From: Lineus longissimus
Lineage: Eukaryota; Nemertea; Pilidiophora; Heteronemertea; Lineidae
DNA: 60,000 nt
Direction of reading: 5' to 3'
NCBI RefSeq assembly: GCF_910592395.1
Contig: NC_088320.1
Location: 5,520,001-5,580,000, forward strand
A model generated the notes under the pieces. That model was not told the DNA's origin. It saw nothing but the letters and a program-made list of their open reading frames with translations, and searched no databases. The position numbers were made by a program, and so were the translations under genes. Below are positions 25,236 through 40,240 of this stretch, in pieces; position 1 is the first letter of the stretch, and every line of letters begins with the position of its first letter.

Positions 25236-25285
25236 CGAAAAATTAATTTCAGCTTGGTTAATTAAATCAAGTGGATTAATATTCG
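25236..25285. promoter_or_regulatory. TAAT-core cluster in Dlx intron 2
   Basis: Three homeodomain-type cores lie within 50 bp: AATTAATT (25241), the palindrome TTAATTAA (25258-25265) and ATTAATAT (25275). The background is AT-rich, so this is weaker evidence than the 40.1-kb cluster. Confidence 0.25.
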
Positions 25286-28200
25286 ATATGCACTTTGTTG
25301 GAGCGAACCATCCGACATCCCACCACGCAGGTCGGACCGCGGACGCGCTTTACAGTCAATATTTCCCGGCTGAGTAAGCCTGGGCGTTGGAACCGTTGCC
25401 TACACAACCGTGGTTTGTAACGCCCTAACATCCAATCACGGCACTAACTAGCCTTATAGGAAATGTGCAAGGCTAGACCAAGTAAGATCCACAAACATTT
25501 TAGAAATGTCACCTGTCTTGTCATGAATATTTTAATCAATGGTCTCTGTAGCAATGCACCTTCCGTCAATCAGTCAATATTCTCGAAGAGACACAGATTC
25601 CGGTTACACCATGACCTGTCTCTAAAAAAGCGTTTGTCCTGACCAAGCTAAGTCCTAAAACTAGCCTTTTCTAGTGGAGCTGTTTGGCAATAGTATCAGA
25701 AAACGTTGACGAGTCAGAAAATACATTAGGAAGATACACGTAATACCCATCTTGTCATCGAATTGAAGCATTGAGAAACAGCATCCCTTGGCCTAACTAC
25801 CCAGCTAGCGCAAACTAGCCTAATAGACTCCGTATCAACTCTGCGAGCCCCTCGAGCACCTACTAGCCGGTTAGCCCCCCTATCTATCCTAGGATCTCCA
25901 CCGTCTCTTCACGGAGCAGACAGCGCACGGGGAAGACAATGACCCCCCCGAGGGCCTGAGGAAGCACACTTGGCAGTTAATTAAAACCCGAGAGTGGCTT
26001 TGTTGAATAACAGTGTTGGCAATATCGGAGATCTCGACAACAATATTTCAAGACCCTTGTGTGGTTTCCTTTATTGAATTATTAATTTTAGCGCGGCGGG
26101 GTGGATTTTGATTCAACAGAGAGGACGTGACAGTCAATGACAGCATTTTTAAAAACTCGATACACATTGTTCTGGTTATTGGTATCGAATTAATTAGTGC
26201 TCAGTGAAAACTGGTCGTAATCTACGGAGACAGAGTAGGACATAACAAACCAGTCGCTCTATCTGTTTGTCCGAGGGCTGGGAATAAGAAATTAAGAATA
26301 GGAAGTAGTAGAATCGAGACTGCAAAAAAGATGCACGCCATATTGGACGCCAAGAAGCGTGTTTCATAACATAGAGGCAACCAACATAAATATTTATAAA
26401 ATCTCCACAACAATTTGTCAGCGAAGAAATGGAAAATCTCGTCCAATTTACAGATAATTAGACGTTGGTATCTCTCCGGAGAAGATGGGCAAGCATTGTC
26501 CCAGGGCGGCCGCCGGTGACAAGACCTTTCATACTACAAAGCCCCCGACATCAATCCTTCATAAAAATGCTATATTGCTCGAGGTATGTTAAGAAAGGAG
26601 AGTGTATGAAAACTGAGAAAACTGAGGCCGTCCAAGTCGCTGCCGGAAGGGTGAAAGTTTTCAATGGCGATACGGGTGACTTCGGGAAACTTTTCTTTGC
26701 TGAATCTATGGAGCGACTCCGATAGAATTTGTGTAAGGTTTCTTTGTTTATCGAGTTGTAAACGTCGTAAAGCACGGGCTCGCTCGTTTAGATGCTTATC
26801 TACTTGCATGTCCTGGTTCGTTTGTGACGCACTGACCCACATCACCCAACTAGCCCGAGTTGTGGGAAACGCGTTTCCGGGTGTTGTGACGTCACTGGGC
26901 TATCTAGGTCATTTCTCATGCCTCCTACGCGCATTACCATTAGTTTAAAAAAAGAACGACGGAAGATTGGCTCCTAAACACATTTCGGTTTTGGCTTTAC
27001 TTGTAGAGTTTTGAAAGATACGATTGACCTTGATTAACGTTTGGTTTCAAAATGGCAGCGCTTTAATTCCCGCCAAATATCACATTTCCTACTCTTTCCG
27101 GAACCGGAAGTGACTGCCAAAAATCAAAATGACTGTCGTCTAGCTGCCGCTTTAGTTTCATCCCGGGGCGATAGACGTCAGAAACCAAGGCTTGATTCTT
27201 TGTCCCGATTAAGAAGTTGACTGATAAGAGATGAAGAATCGGACGCAACTTAATCTGAGGTTGGTTGTTACCAAGAGTCAGTTATACATTAACTTCCAAT
27301 GAGATCTGTAGGGTAATACATTTGTATTTAATGTTTTAATAACGAGATCAATGTGTCAAACAGAAAGTATGACAAAACAGAAGAAAGCCATCAGAACCCT
27401 TATTTTATGACTATGCATCTGTTGTATTTGCCGCGGGATTAACCAAATGATATCCCCATTCAATGTGCATTGCAAATGCACTGACCTGAAACAATAGTGC
27501 ATTTTCTACACTAAATGCACAAGTGATGGGTTCACGTTACACTGAATCATGCTTCGGAAATCAATAAGGCCATCAAATTGACTAATTAACCTCTACTGTA
27601 TAATTTTCTGTCAATCTTACGACTAATTTCGACACTGTTTGCATGAGATCGAAAAGCGCCAGTTTCTTCATGTCGCATCAATTTCGTTGAGTCATGGTGA
27701 CTTCTGGTGTGTACCCTGTAATTTTGGTTTGAAAGGAATCTCCGCCGATCGGAAGCAATGATTCAGACAAGGGGAGATGATTGTTCTTCTTGCGCCGTAT
27801 CCTATTGTTTTGGACATCTCGGTGAGAAGGAGTCATACCCTTTGTCATCCACGTTTTTCGGTCAAAAAATGTATTGCGCATGTAAGATGTGCTCTTTCCC
27901 CAATGGGCCCGATGATCGTTAGATCGTTGATGCCTGAGCGCGAGGTATGTTGATGTTATGATACATTACACCATGTCGCAGACGATATGTATCAAAGTTA
28001 GACACGCAAAGTTTGAAACAAATAATAAGATATGATTTTCTGTCTTTTAGTTCGCAATACTGGCAGTTTTTATTGTTTATGATGTGGTGTGTATGTAGAC
28101 GCGCTCTCGTAACCCTGGCATATGGTAACGGTGTCCCTGAACGCCGATCACTCCATAGTTCCCTCGCCGCTATGCTAATGTTATTTCGGTTTCCAAATCT

Positions 28201-28329
28201 GAAGAGAGTTTCAAACAATATTCACTTTTACATTCCTTTCCCCAGTGTTACATCCTACTTTTTGATGTTAGCGAAGGAAAACAATGCATGGCCATGTGCC
28301 TTGGGTGATGCAGTACCGAAAGCATGATG

Positions 28330-28570
28330 TAGTCTCAGAGAGTCGGAACCCCGCTGCGGACCGGGAGCCAGCGCCTGCCAAATTATCACGTATCGGGTTA
28401 ACGCAGGTATGGCTGAAACGCCGCGTCTCGCATTACCGCGCGGTCATGGCGCGAGGAAACCCGAGATCACGGTCTTCCGTCACAGCGGCATGCGAGGAGA
28501 GGGACCTCTCCTGTCATCTCAACACCTGGAGTTATTTTAAGTGCCCGCAGAATGGCGGTGTACAGTGGCG
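28330..28570. other. GC-rich island in Dlx intron 2
   Basis: CpG-containing, GC-rich sequence in an AT-rich intron. A 112-codon open frame (28284-28622 plus) crosses it but has no recognisable domain. Candidate conserved non-coding element or unrecognised exon. Confidence 0.3.
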
Positions 28571-31500
28571 AACTCGGGAAATTTTCGCAACAAAGCAAAA
28601 AGTCATAAAATCGAATTGTTAGCTTACTTCAAAGCGTGGACTGAATGTAAAATCATATCATTTAGAGAATTAAAAAGTTAAAACGTTTAATGAACAATGG
28701 CCGTGTCTTTCTTTTGCAGCAGTTTTAGATGAATTGAGTACGTGCTGAGAAAATCACCAATGACAGTTAAAACGCGCTGCGGTCTTCCAGTGAAATTACA
28801 GATTTAGGCTTAACGTTAAAAGGCCTTTTGTCATTTGTCATAATAAAAGTGTGCCTTTGAACATGTTGAAAATTAGAAGAGTAAAAATTTGGATGAAAGG
28901 GACTCGACTCAACCAACTGGCCCTACTAGATCTACAATACGTCAAAGGGTTACAGTTCGAGACTTTTGCTTGAACAACTGTTGTATTTTTACAATATCAA
29001 ACAAAGGGCATCTGTCTTAAAGTTTATACAACATCTTGATAGAGTTTTTAAAAACAAAGCATTGTTATATAATTGTTAAAAATACCTCTTTTAAGTCCAT
29101 CAAAAAACATTAGGTAACATCGGATAAGTATACGAAGAAGCATTATCAACTTGACCTTTAGTGCAGAAACATTTGAACTTTGAAACGTAAGCCAGCAACT
29201 CGTTTTAGTACGGTATAGATTGCATTGAATATCGATGTTGGTGCGAACTGGTTCACCGAGACTGGATACGCAATTGTACGTATTATATGTTGCGATGGAA
29301 ATTTAAATTTTATTCTGGTTACCATACATATACATGTACATATGAAATGACACTGAAACCAATGTTCACCCATATTAAACACTTATTTTTTAACCTGTGT
29401 TGAGCCTGAATATTACATTGTCTCACTTTCTCGAGTAACGTTACAACAATCACATAACGCTTTATAAGATAAAGCCAATTATTTTATTATGGGACACGCG
29501 TAACACCAACGACACTAAGAAGCCTGACCATAAATAACAGAAGTAACTAATCTCATGAGACTTAACGTGAGAGTTTGCAGAATTATCCAATTTCTAACGC
29601 GGCGCTATGAAATGTGGCGCTGTCCATGTCATCTCAAATATATCAGGAAATCGTTTATCTTTCTACACCTGACAGACACTAAATCTACGCGATACGAGTT
29701 TCTCCTACTTTACGATTGGTAAACGAGGCAATTGGTTTGGTTTATTTGATACTCTGGGTGGAGGTGTCCACAGGCAAGTTTTTCCGTCGCTTCAAAGTAT
29801 GAAATCCGAGATACAGGTGTCGGAATACAGCGCACTTCACACGGGTCCACCCGGTAAGCCACCAACCAGGAAAAAAATATCACACGCATCATAACAAAAC
29901 ATGTAACCAAGTTGAAATATACTCTGAATGAAAGATATTAAGCTATATGTTGGGAAAAATGATAGATAGTGTCTATGTCATGATAAAACAACGTCGAAAA
30001 TATCATTCCATGCTTTCATATGAAAACTTCAAATAGAACAATTCGTTGACATTGCAAACTTTGCCTACTGTATCTTCTCCAAGTCAGCGTCATCCTCCCT
30101 GACTTTAAAGGTGATAGCCTCAGCTTATTTGGTCAAGGGCGCCCATAGCCTGGAGTCAATTCAAACAGACCAGCTCATCAAAGGTCCATTCCCAACTTTG
30201 TCATCAAAAGTTGACCTCTAGTGTCCCTCCCCTGCTAATAAAACCATTGTAGGTTCAAGATTAATGGTCATCCAAGGCATTGGTCCACTCAGTCTCTTTT
30301 ATCCTCAGCCTATATTGGCTTCTATTTGATTTTCCAAGGTAAACATGTTGATATTTCGGCGATACCTTAAGGCCCAGGAAGCAGAGGTAGACAAATTGTG
30401 GAGACGCTCGATTCTAATGCGAATGCGATTAAGAAGCACATCAGAAATTAAGATATTGTAACCAAACTCTTAGAGCTTGTTCGTGAGAGAAGAGCCTGTT
30501 TTTCGAAGCTTAGAAGCTTTGCGTTATATTCGATGCGTATAACTGTATCTGGTTTGTTAAATATTTCGAAAAGTACCCTACTTTACCTACATGTTGTAAG
30601 ATCAATACTAAAGCAAGAGTGAGTTGAGTTATGACAGTCCGGAAAGAATGTGATCAACATTGAACTATTGAATTGGTTGCATCCATATTCTCGATTGGTA
30701 CTTTTATCGTTGGTTGACACATTAAGTTTCAAAATTTCATGATAGCATTTCTTTTGGACACCCAATTCACCACATTTCGGCAGCAACCCATCATCGTATT
30801 CCCTAGCTGATACCCAGGCTTGAATAATCACCATAATACAACACAGAATGATAGCTTATCTAATACATGGCAACAATTGCCAAACACCTGGCTATAGGTT
30901 GACAATGAGAAATGCGGGGTCGAGCTTTTCATTTTGCTACCCTTGCCCCATATGTCGGAGTCCATTTGTCAGAGATGATGGATATGTTCTCCATGTTGTC
31001 ATAGAAAATCTCGTCAAGGCCAAGTCGTGTGATTCCCCTTCCGACCATTTATCATTTTGATCAATTATGACTCTGCCACGAACCACAGCCATGTTTAACT
31101 TTCTTTACAGCAATTGTGTAGCACTTAAGAACTGTTTAGAGGTGAGAGGTCTCGAGTGCCGGGGACTTTGTGCGCCAGAGTCCACAAGAGAACTCAAGAG
31201 CCGTAATGTCAACAACGCGAGGGATACAGTTATATGAGCATCCACAAAGAATCTGAAGATGCTTTTAAAATTTCAAAAGCGTCACAGCGTTTCGTACAAT
31301 TTCGCAAATTAAACTCCGCGTTTTTGGAAAGAAGTTCTAACAACTTTTTAAAATTCGTCATGTTTTGCATCACATATGTTTTGTGTTTTCCAATGACACA
31401 ATTTGAAAATAATTTTCGAATAGTGTGTCATAAGGAAGGCCGAGAGACAATTTGATTTGAAATGTTTCCTTGTTTTCTTCTTAAGATGTTCTTTCCTTGT

Positions 31501-33470
31501 CCTTTCTTGATACATGCAGCCACTACTTTGTGGTTTTCGTCTGAATCACGAGGATAATGAAACACAATCCAATTATGACAAGGATTGCCAAAAGGGGGCG
31601 AAAACAAATCTCTTATAAAAACACTCGTATTCAGCATCTGGAATTACGAAAATTGCCTAAAGGTGTCTTTACTATAATGAAATTGTAGAACAACTTGAGA
31701 AGTGAAAAAATAGTCGATGGAATCATCTTAATTACCATTGTCGTCCAATTTCTGTTCTCGTTGCCAATGAGAAAACACGAGAATAATTGAAGCAGTTTTT
31801 ATTTCGTTAGTTTCGCTCGCAAGCTCCTAAACATTGTAAGCAACGCAGTTAAATCTATATGAATATGTTATAAATGAACGTAAATGATTATTTTGACATA
31901 TCATGATTGATGAGGGCTTAAGGCTATGATACCCGAGGGCAGGGCCTTCCAAAAGGGTCGCCACCCAAGTCGGCCCTTGGACTGACAATGTCACGTCAAC
32001 TTAGCATATAAACGCTCGGAAAATAGGAGAAATTTTATAAAGAAATTGAGCGTATGAAATTATTAGAAAGTGATTTCTCTTTTGATGCACTGACATGTCG
32101 CTAAGAGCATGAATAAGACCATAAGATTAGAAGATTTGCAGATGTTGCCGCCAATGCTTGGTAGGTTTGGCCTCCCATCGTAAAGTATAAAAACCAATAA
32201 AATGATTTCGAGCACGCGAAGGCATAAAATGTACAAAACAAGTTCCACAGATATTCAGTTAATTAACTGTAGTTAACCGCACGCTGTATGATTTGATGTA
32301 ATGTACTAATGATCAGGTTATTTCTTTAAGTTCTTGTTATTACTGTTGCACCTTATGCAAAACAGAGCCAAAAAGGGATCATTTCTTCAAAAAGTTGCCA
32401 TTTTGTGACATGTTGTTAGTGTCGGAAACAGATCCTGTCCTTCTGCAAAAGAAATCGTGTTTGACAATTATCTCAGTCTTCTGAAATTAGAGACAATGGG
32501 CGTTGTCGTTATTTTCCAAGTCTACATTTGAACATTTGATAAAAACGCGCAAAAAAATCAATGGAACTCGCAAATGTTTGGCGTTGTTTAAGGAAGTGAT
32601 ATGGACTGGAGGTATTTGGTTGTTTGGACAAATCACGCAAGGGTGGAGATAACATATATGTCGTAACCGAGAGAGCGGCTGAAGTTGTTGGCTATATGGC
32701 AGCTCCACCTGAGCAGTGTTTGGTGAGAAAACCAACACAGACAGGGAGGTATCAATTTCTATTCAAAAACACCCAAAATGTAGTTGAGGACAAATTCACC
32801 AATAATTGGTTTTTGACATATTTGATAACAAGACAAGAGGTAATGGTTGTCTTTCTAAAACCTATTGATAGTCAGATAGATTGACTTTACTGATGCACTC
32901 AGTTTATCTGACCTACGCTATTTGGCTAATATCAACATGAAATATTCCAAATATCGTTTTCTGCTTTGACAATATCGGTATATGTAGAGCTGTGGTTCGA
33001 CACCTGATCCCGAACCCGGCGGCGGGTGTTGGCTAAGCATCATATTGCCTCTGTGCACAACATCATAGCGTCAGGCCATGTGATCCAACAATAATTATGT
33101 ACTCGGGTAACCACCAGTTCGATCTTCCTTACCCGAGGCTACTCATCTAGAATTGTTCAAACGATATTTTCAGGTGTTAAGTTACTAAAAATTTGTATTG
33201 AAATATATTAACTTTGAATCATATCGACCACTAAGCGCTATACACAACTGTCATATATTAAGTGGCTTTTTATAAAATGTAATCGGGGTCATATTTGAAC
33301 TCTGTTCTTCAATTAGATTAAATATGAGAAGTGGGTTTTCAATTTTATGACGATTCGATTAAATGCATAGGAATTCGATGACGGGTTATAGGAATTACCC
33401 GGTTATAGACATCCGACGATCCAGCGTGGTTCTCTAACACAAAACCGAACTGTGCTTTCTATAAATTATT

Positions 33471-33508
33471 TTTCTATTCTATTCTATGCTATTCTATTCT
33501 ATTTTACC
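33471..33508. repeat. TTCTA microsatellite
   Basis: About seven consecutive pentamers of the type CTATT, with one GCTATT interruption. Confidence 0.9.
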
Positions 33509-34929
33509 TCTATAAATTGATGCAATTACATGAATTGGATTATTATCGTGTTTTGGTTTCCAATTCTTATGTTTGCATACTTGCACTTAGTCAATACAAT
33601 GTCTGGGGCTAAATATCAAACTGTCTGTTATGTGGAAAGCTCGAGTTCCCACTAAAAATTGAAAGGTGCATATTTTCGCACCTAGTTAAAAGAAAACCCG
33701 GGAGTAACACCAATTTAAGAGATTGCGATATGCATCATATTAGACTGAATAGTATCATTGTGCGCAAATTGCACCGAAAATGTTATCAAGATCGGAATTG
33801 CGGGGGTCTGCTTGAAGCGCGGTCACTTCCGACGTTTATAACTCGTACTCTATTTAAAGGCAAACAAACAAGCATATTATAAAAACACGACAATAAATCA
33901 ATCTTCGCCAGAATGGTGACAGAGAGTTATCAGAACCTCACACCAAACTTTCTACAGAAACCGACATTCTCCAATATCAGCAAAAGAAGATTTGTCAATC
34001 AAGCCAGGAGAATTTTTATTCTGGTCGGCGGGGCTGCAATTTCGACTTGAATGGTAAGAGATCGGATTGTAGATAAGATACATGGCCGTGATAATAGAAG
34101 AATGGGCGGACTGAATACGAGGGAAATAGCCCAGCCTGCATGCCAATATGGTGGGGTATTTTTGTTTGGAGAACAGAAGGCGTGCTAAGCCGCAGTGCAC
34201 CTACATGACACATGGGTCACCATGTACAGGACCTTGTCACCGGGCTAACATTCTGTACCGAGACTTTAGTTGGAGTTATGACCCAACATACACTAGAAGA
34301 TCTTTCTAAAATACAAAATTATCAAAAACTAACACCTGGTAGCACCAACCCACAAAATCTTCTTCGAGGATCACATCACAGGGCAATATTTTTGCGTGTT
34401 GGTGTTTCTTCACTAAGATATGTGCTAATACGTGTACACTCTTTTGTCATAAGGTCACCTACATGTAAATTCAGGTAGCAACACCTTCTGCACAAGTACA
34501 AGTATGCATTAATGTTGACCACAGTCTTCTTATCCATATTCAAGGCAGTTGGCTACTCTTGATTATCTTTCAATTTGAAATTCTGGTAAAAAGTCAAGTC
34601 GTGAGTATATCCTATTGACCTTAAAGAGTTGAAAAATAGAGTATATACGTTTCTTTTGAAAGCAGCTGATGTTGTTCAACAACAAAATCGCTGTATACTG
34701 AAGCACTTATGCAGAGTTTCAAAAGGATAACCTCTTTCTACGCGGATTTTCTTGAGTAAATACCATACATCAAAGAGTCAACATGAAGGTGGAACGGGAG
34801 ACTGAGCAACGTCAATGGTTTCTAAACGGATCCTAAATGGATTAGACGATGATGAAGAAGCAATATTGAAACTTGGTGAAGATCTATTTGGAAATTCCAC
34901 AAAAGCACGAATCTCGACCACAATGGAAA

Positions 34930-35150
34930 AACCAATATCCGCCCCGTGTTTGCTCAAGGGACAAAGCGCTGTCCAGCCCTTCTTGTCAGGGCATCGCTTG
35001 GTAACGAGGACCGCTGGTCACTTGGCCGGACAGGGTTTTGTTCGTGGTGCTGGCACCCTCGCAACAGCAAGGGACTCCCACGGTCTTCCGGCCTGGACGT
35101 CAGAACGTCGCCACATCGTCTACGGGTTGTCGCTGGCGCTTTAGAATTAA
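34930..35150. other. GC-rich island in Dlx intron 2, open in several frames
   Basis: Open frames run through it in two plus frames (34815-35144, 34946-35206) and one minus frame (35169-34954). None resembles a known family. Simultaneous openness suggests composition rather than coding. Confidence 0.3.
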
Positions 35151-38100
35151 CCGAACGTGTCATCAACACTAAAAACCCTATTACAAAATCGACAAATTCG
35201 CGCTAAAATCTCCTCTGATTTTTCCTAATTTTGTTTTTACTTCGTTTAGACACCGGAATTTGGCAATGGTGTCTGACACCGACAGCGGCACTTTATCTTA
35301 CGGATTAAGGCACTTCATTATGTTAGTAAGTTCCAGACATTTCCTGGCGACATGTGACCATAATACGAATCTATATCGTTTATAATGTGGTAGAATACGC
35401 TAAACCTATTTTAATCCAATAAAAACAAACAAGTCTCCGGTGTTTTATTTTCAACAAATGCCTTAAATAGTCTGAAAGGCAATCATTCCTCAAACACGAA
35501 GTGCTGAGTAAACAAAAATATGATTGTAAACACATTTATCAGCTCAGTGCGTTATTGATCGGAAGTGACACCGCTTAGTTTTAGCATCCCATCGTTTCCT
35601 GCGCAACAATATGTTAAGTTTGGTCCGATAAACCAGTGAATAACAACTTTTGTTTGCAATTTGAACTAAACCAATAATTTGATTAAATACGTTGGTGTTA
35701 AAAATATTGCGTTATGAGGCGTTTGTCGTAGTGACTGGATGTTAGTCTTTCCTGGCAATCCAGTCCAACATTTTCCTTTCTGTTTTCCAATATCATAACA
35801 TCAGGGCATATGAGCGTGGAATAATCGCAAAATGAACGCATTGCTTACCCAGCAGAAACTGTTGATCGTGCTAATTAAGGCACTGATAATGTCATATTTA
35901 CGCACATGCACGCATCGCAACTCGGATCATCAGTTATTCATACATTATAGATTACGGAAATTGAATTCACGCCATTCGTGACAGATCGTGAATGAAGGTA
36001 TTCACCGCGGGACTATGATAGTACAAGTCCGCAGATGCTTACTGTGGTTTAATTGGTCATTAGTTCAATAAGTTTGTGTAACGGTCCTAGTGATCTCCGG
36101 GACATTGAGATGCCTGATTGGAATCACTTTAGCAGGTAATCTGCCGTGAATTGATTTCTAACTCCCAAGACGCGAGGCAGTGGAGAGGACTGCTTCCGTC
36201 GTCGGCGAGCGCAGGAAGTGGAAATTAATTTACTCAGATTCGCGCTGAATGAATGAATGGACTCACGCAAAAGTGCCATTCCGAAGTTGACATCCCTCAT
36301 TGTTTCAAAAAATACTCCTATCACCATAGTTTTTTTTCTAATAAATTTACAAGAGTGTGATGACTTAATTCCAACTTTTTTGGTTGATTTTTAAAACGGA
36401 TTGAACTTATGCTGATTTTGTCTTTGTGTAATTCGGCCTGTTGTGTTTAACAAAACAAAATGGAGAGAATCGCTGATGACTTCCACCACTCACATGTCCC
36501 CTTTGCTGTTTCACAAGTTTTTCTCACTGACAGTCAGATACGACACATAAAAAGTCTGAAAAAAACCACAGCGCTCAATATTTCAGGCGCTATTTTTAGC
36601 TAAGGCTTAGGCCTTTCCTAACCGCCGTTTCAATATCTTATATAAATATGGATTTGGAGATTTCGTGAAGTTTTCATTCCCTGTAAGGGGATAATTTGCT
36701 AATATTGACAAGCCAGAGCTCCATTAAGTATTACTTCGCGAGAAATGTGACAGGTGCTCAGTAAGACATACATATAAGCAGATTTTCAAATTGAAAAATG
36801 AAAGAATAAAAAAATAGTTTGAAAAAGGTCTGCGTATGCTGGAGTGTACAGTAGATTTGTAAATTTTTATTTTACTCAATCCGTTCTTAGTCAGGTAATC
36901 ACCGAAGACTGTGGAGAAGTGTGACATATTTCGTGTAAATTCTTTTGCTAAGTTAAACCTTTTGATCCGCAGGTTATCATGAAATAAAGAGATCGAACAC
37001 AATTATTTCACTTTACATCTGCCACGGACGAGTAAAACGGCCATCCGACAATTGGAATGGAGACAGCAGACATGAGGTAAAGAAAAAAACTGAGAAGCTA
37101 TGATCGTCCGACAATAGGTCAATGCGAGAAAATGTTAATTGGGTTATAAGATAGTAATTGTTCAATAAAAGGCTGAATACAAGATTTCACTCCGACATAA
37201 AGAAAATCAGCGTAGATCTGTAGATGCCAATCTTAAGCTGTCAGATTATTAAAGAATAATCTTTTTCGCCTAAAACTTTAACCCAACTAACTAAATCCGT
37301 ATTATCCACTTCAGTTTGGGGATTTTGTAGTTTTACCACATAACTTGTCCTTTATTTACGTCGTCTGCGGGCTAAATTAAATCAAATGCTCAAACGCTGT
37401 CTGGCTCCGTGCAGACCGATACGTCCACTAAAAGCTAGAGTACACTAAACATCACATGTATTGTCGGACGCTGGTTTACACTACGAATAAAACTGTAAAG
37501 TTGTCGATATACGAGCTCATTTTGTGGGATACATGCCGGGGATACATGTACATGTCTGTTGCATCATGCACTGCCCCAAAACGATACGTGTTCAAACGGG
37601 AATTACCGATGATGCTGTTGATGTACACTATTTGCAACTGAATCTAACTTATTTCCGACCGAATTTGTTTTGCACGCAACTAGTACATGACTGTCTGTCA
37701 ACATGCCAAATATTATATACGTGAAGACCTGCAACGTGATGTCACAGATCTAGAACCTCACGGGTAAAAATTGATCTAACCGGCATTTGTTTTATATTTT
37801 TCAACTGCATGGAACCAATGATGAGTCCCCCATCCCAAAACCCGCATCATTTTATGACACATCTCGCTTCCTGATCTAACGGCAATCGTTATGAACTGCA
37901 AATTGCCTCTTCCCTTCCCGCTTGACAATACCGGACCAGTAAATTAACAGAATTAGCAAGGAATGATCACATTTTGCGATAGGACTGGTTGTATGGACTT
38001 CAAGCGTGAGAATTATAACGCCATGGAGGTTATTACCGGCCAACAACGTGAGATATTGTTCACACTATAACACCAAGGTTAACTGCCATTTCCTCAGACA

Positions 38101-38689
38101 TTCCTACGGAGTTTGTTAGCATAGATAAAACAGAGACACAAGTTTTTCTACAAAACCCATGTATGTTGTAAAAGATGTGGTGAAATGACATACATGTATA
38201 CAGTATACAGTACTGGCTTAGCATATTAAGTTTGCTTCGCTACAATGTTTTCGCCTACATTTTTAGTAGATACATGTATAACTGTTTTCTTTATAACTTT
38301 GTTAGCAGAGTTTACGTGAGTCGCAAGACTGTGGTAGTGATAGACACGAAATGGGGTACCAAGTAAAATTTTTATGATATACCTCAGCAAACAATTTCTT
38401 ATGTATTCAAAAACTATACAAGCGGGTGTTAAATTTTTCAATGCTGTGAAGAATTCGTATTATTTATTTCTGCATTTTATTGTCCTACGCGCTCCGTGAT
38501 GAGTGTGGAGATATGAAGTAAGGTTACGCTAAATTCCCAGCAGTAAAACCGTGAAGACATGTTATGTACGTATGGTTATTTCATGGTTTTAGCAATAAAT
38601 GGGTTGAAACAGCGGTCGAACCCCGTGTGCTCAGTTATGATACACGCCTATGGTGTTATTCGAATCTTATAAAGCAAAGCTTTCAGGAC

Positions 38690-38960
38690 CGCTCTTGAAA
38701 GAGCAGCGCCATTTGCTTATCATGGGTGCCACGCCAGGGTACCTTTGTGGCGTTATTCCCCAACCGGTGGAAGTCCCACTACAAGATGGAGACGTACTGG
38801 ATCTCGTATTCCGCACTATCTGTAGCCCCGCGTTTCCAGAAGCGCCCGGGGACAGACCTGGGACGGGAAACAATGCGAGAGGCATGCATGATGGGCAAGA
38901 ACGCCTCCCACAGTCCATAAAGACAACGTGGGACTGCGTCCTATTCATCTCCACCGCACT
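38690..38960. other. GC-rich island in Dlx intron 2, open in three frames
   Basis: Two plus frames (38650-39006, 38726-38920) and a minus frame (38954-38667) are open together. There is no recognisable domain. The abrupt composition change marks it as a candidate conserved element or inserted sequence. Confidence 0.3.
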
Positions 38961-40129
38961 CTGGGTTCTTTTTCAAGAAACTTGGGCGGATGACTGGAAG
39001 TCTTAGTTCCTAAGCCGCGGGCTAGTTTATCTTTTTATTGCCCAACACAAAACACTGAAGTACCGTCCGAACAATACAAATGTAACACGGAGTGTTTCTT
39101 AGATAAACCGTTGTGTTCGGAACACTTGCATTGCCATTACAAAATACATTATAATAATGATTGAAAAGAACATGAAGTGCTTGTCTGATTTGAGACGCAT
39201 TTTCAAAAACGAATACACCATTGTTCGCAATATTTTTTGTTTGTTTAGAATGAGATCTAGCGCGGGCATCGACCTGTCAACTTTCTCATTGTCTACTGGT
39301 CACAAATGGAAAAAAAATTGGACTTTCCAAAATCGCGTTCTCTTCTGGATATGTTTTAGAAGAAGGGGATATTCTATAAACGCGATCAATTCTCTGTCAT
39401 TCTCATTCTATTTTGGTAACTTGGTGAATATCATATTTCAAGAAAATGCAGAGAAAACAATCCACGCAGTTTCATTTACTACTGTTGCCAAAACATACAT
39501 TAACAAGTAATCAAAACTGTTAGTTAAACAAGACAGTGTTGGAAATTATCAAATCACAATCATTTTTCCCTATTTATCGTAACATATTTTCTTAATTAGT
39601 AAATTAAGTCATTTGATAATCAACTCTAATTTACAGTGTCAACTCGTTACATTATTTTCTGGTGTTGTTTTACCAGTTTCGGGTAAATTACCAGACAAAA
39701 GCAATTTTTGCTGGACGAAGTTAGGGTCACTATGGTCTATGAGGCGCCAGGTTAAAACCAAAGTGATATGCGCTATATACCGCACAATTGTGAAGAAATA
39801 TTATTTCATGTTTGATATATCAATATCCAGCACGCAATATTAGCCTATTAAGGCTAGAACTGCCACACGTTGTGACATTCAGACTACACACTGCCTACTT
39901 TTCCCTAACTGATTTTCTTGCCCAATTAATTTTTAACCAATGAGCCGTAAAAATGACAATGTTATGATCTATCGGTTCAGATCGGCTTCAATGCCATCAT
40001 TAACCTGCGTAACACCTGATGTCAGCCACAGGGGAGACGAGCACGACCTTATCACTCCCCTAGGACCGCTAACAAGCTAACTAGCAAGTGCTAGCATCGA
40101 AAACCGCGGCCAACTCGGGTTAGCGTTTC

Positions 40130-40240
40130 CTCATTAGCGGGTCAGACGGGTAACCGTCGATGAAAACGAATTAGCTCGTCTAATGATAATCATTCGGTGC
40201 GTTAATTGGCTGTCACCTTTGCAATATAGTGCTAATTAGC
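40130..40240. promoter_or_regulatory. Candidate enhancer: dense TAAT homeodomain-site cluster in Dlx intron 2
   Basis: Within 106 bp there are seven TAAT/ATTA cores: ATTA at 40133, 40170 and 40235, and TAAT at 40181, 40187, 40203 and 40233. One is the palindrome CTAATTAG (40232-40239), and a TGTCA Meis/Pbx-type half-site is at 40211-40215. The flanks (40.02-40.13 kb) are GC-richer than average, so AT bias does not explain the cluster. TAATT sites are bound by Dlx and related homeodomains, and vertebrate Dlx enhancers are known to be Dlx-responsive. That this one acts in cis is inference. It lies about 4 kb from exon 2. Confidence 0.4.

Noticed and set aside
34815-35144. Acidic N-terminal open frame (LDDDEEAILKLGEDLF) as a nested gene in intron 2
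   Set aside because: Only about 40 residues look protein-like before a GC-rich patch open in other frames as well. No splice partners were found.
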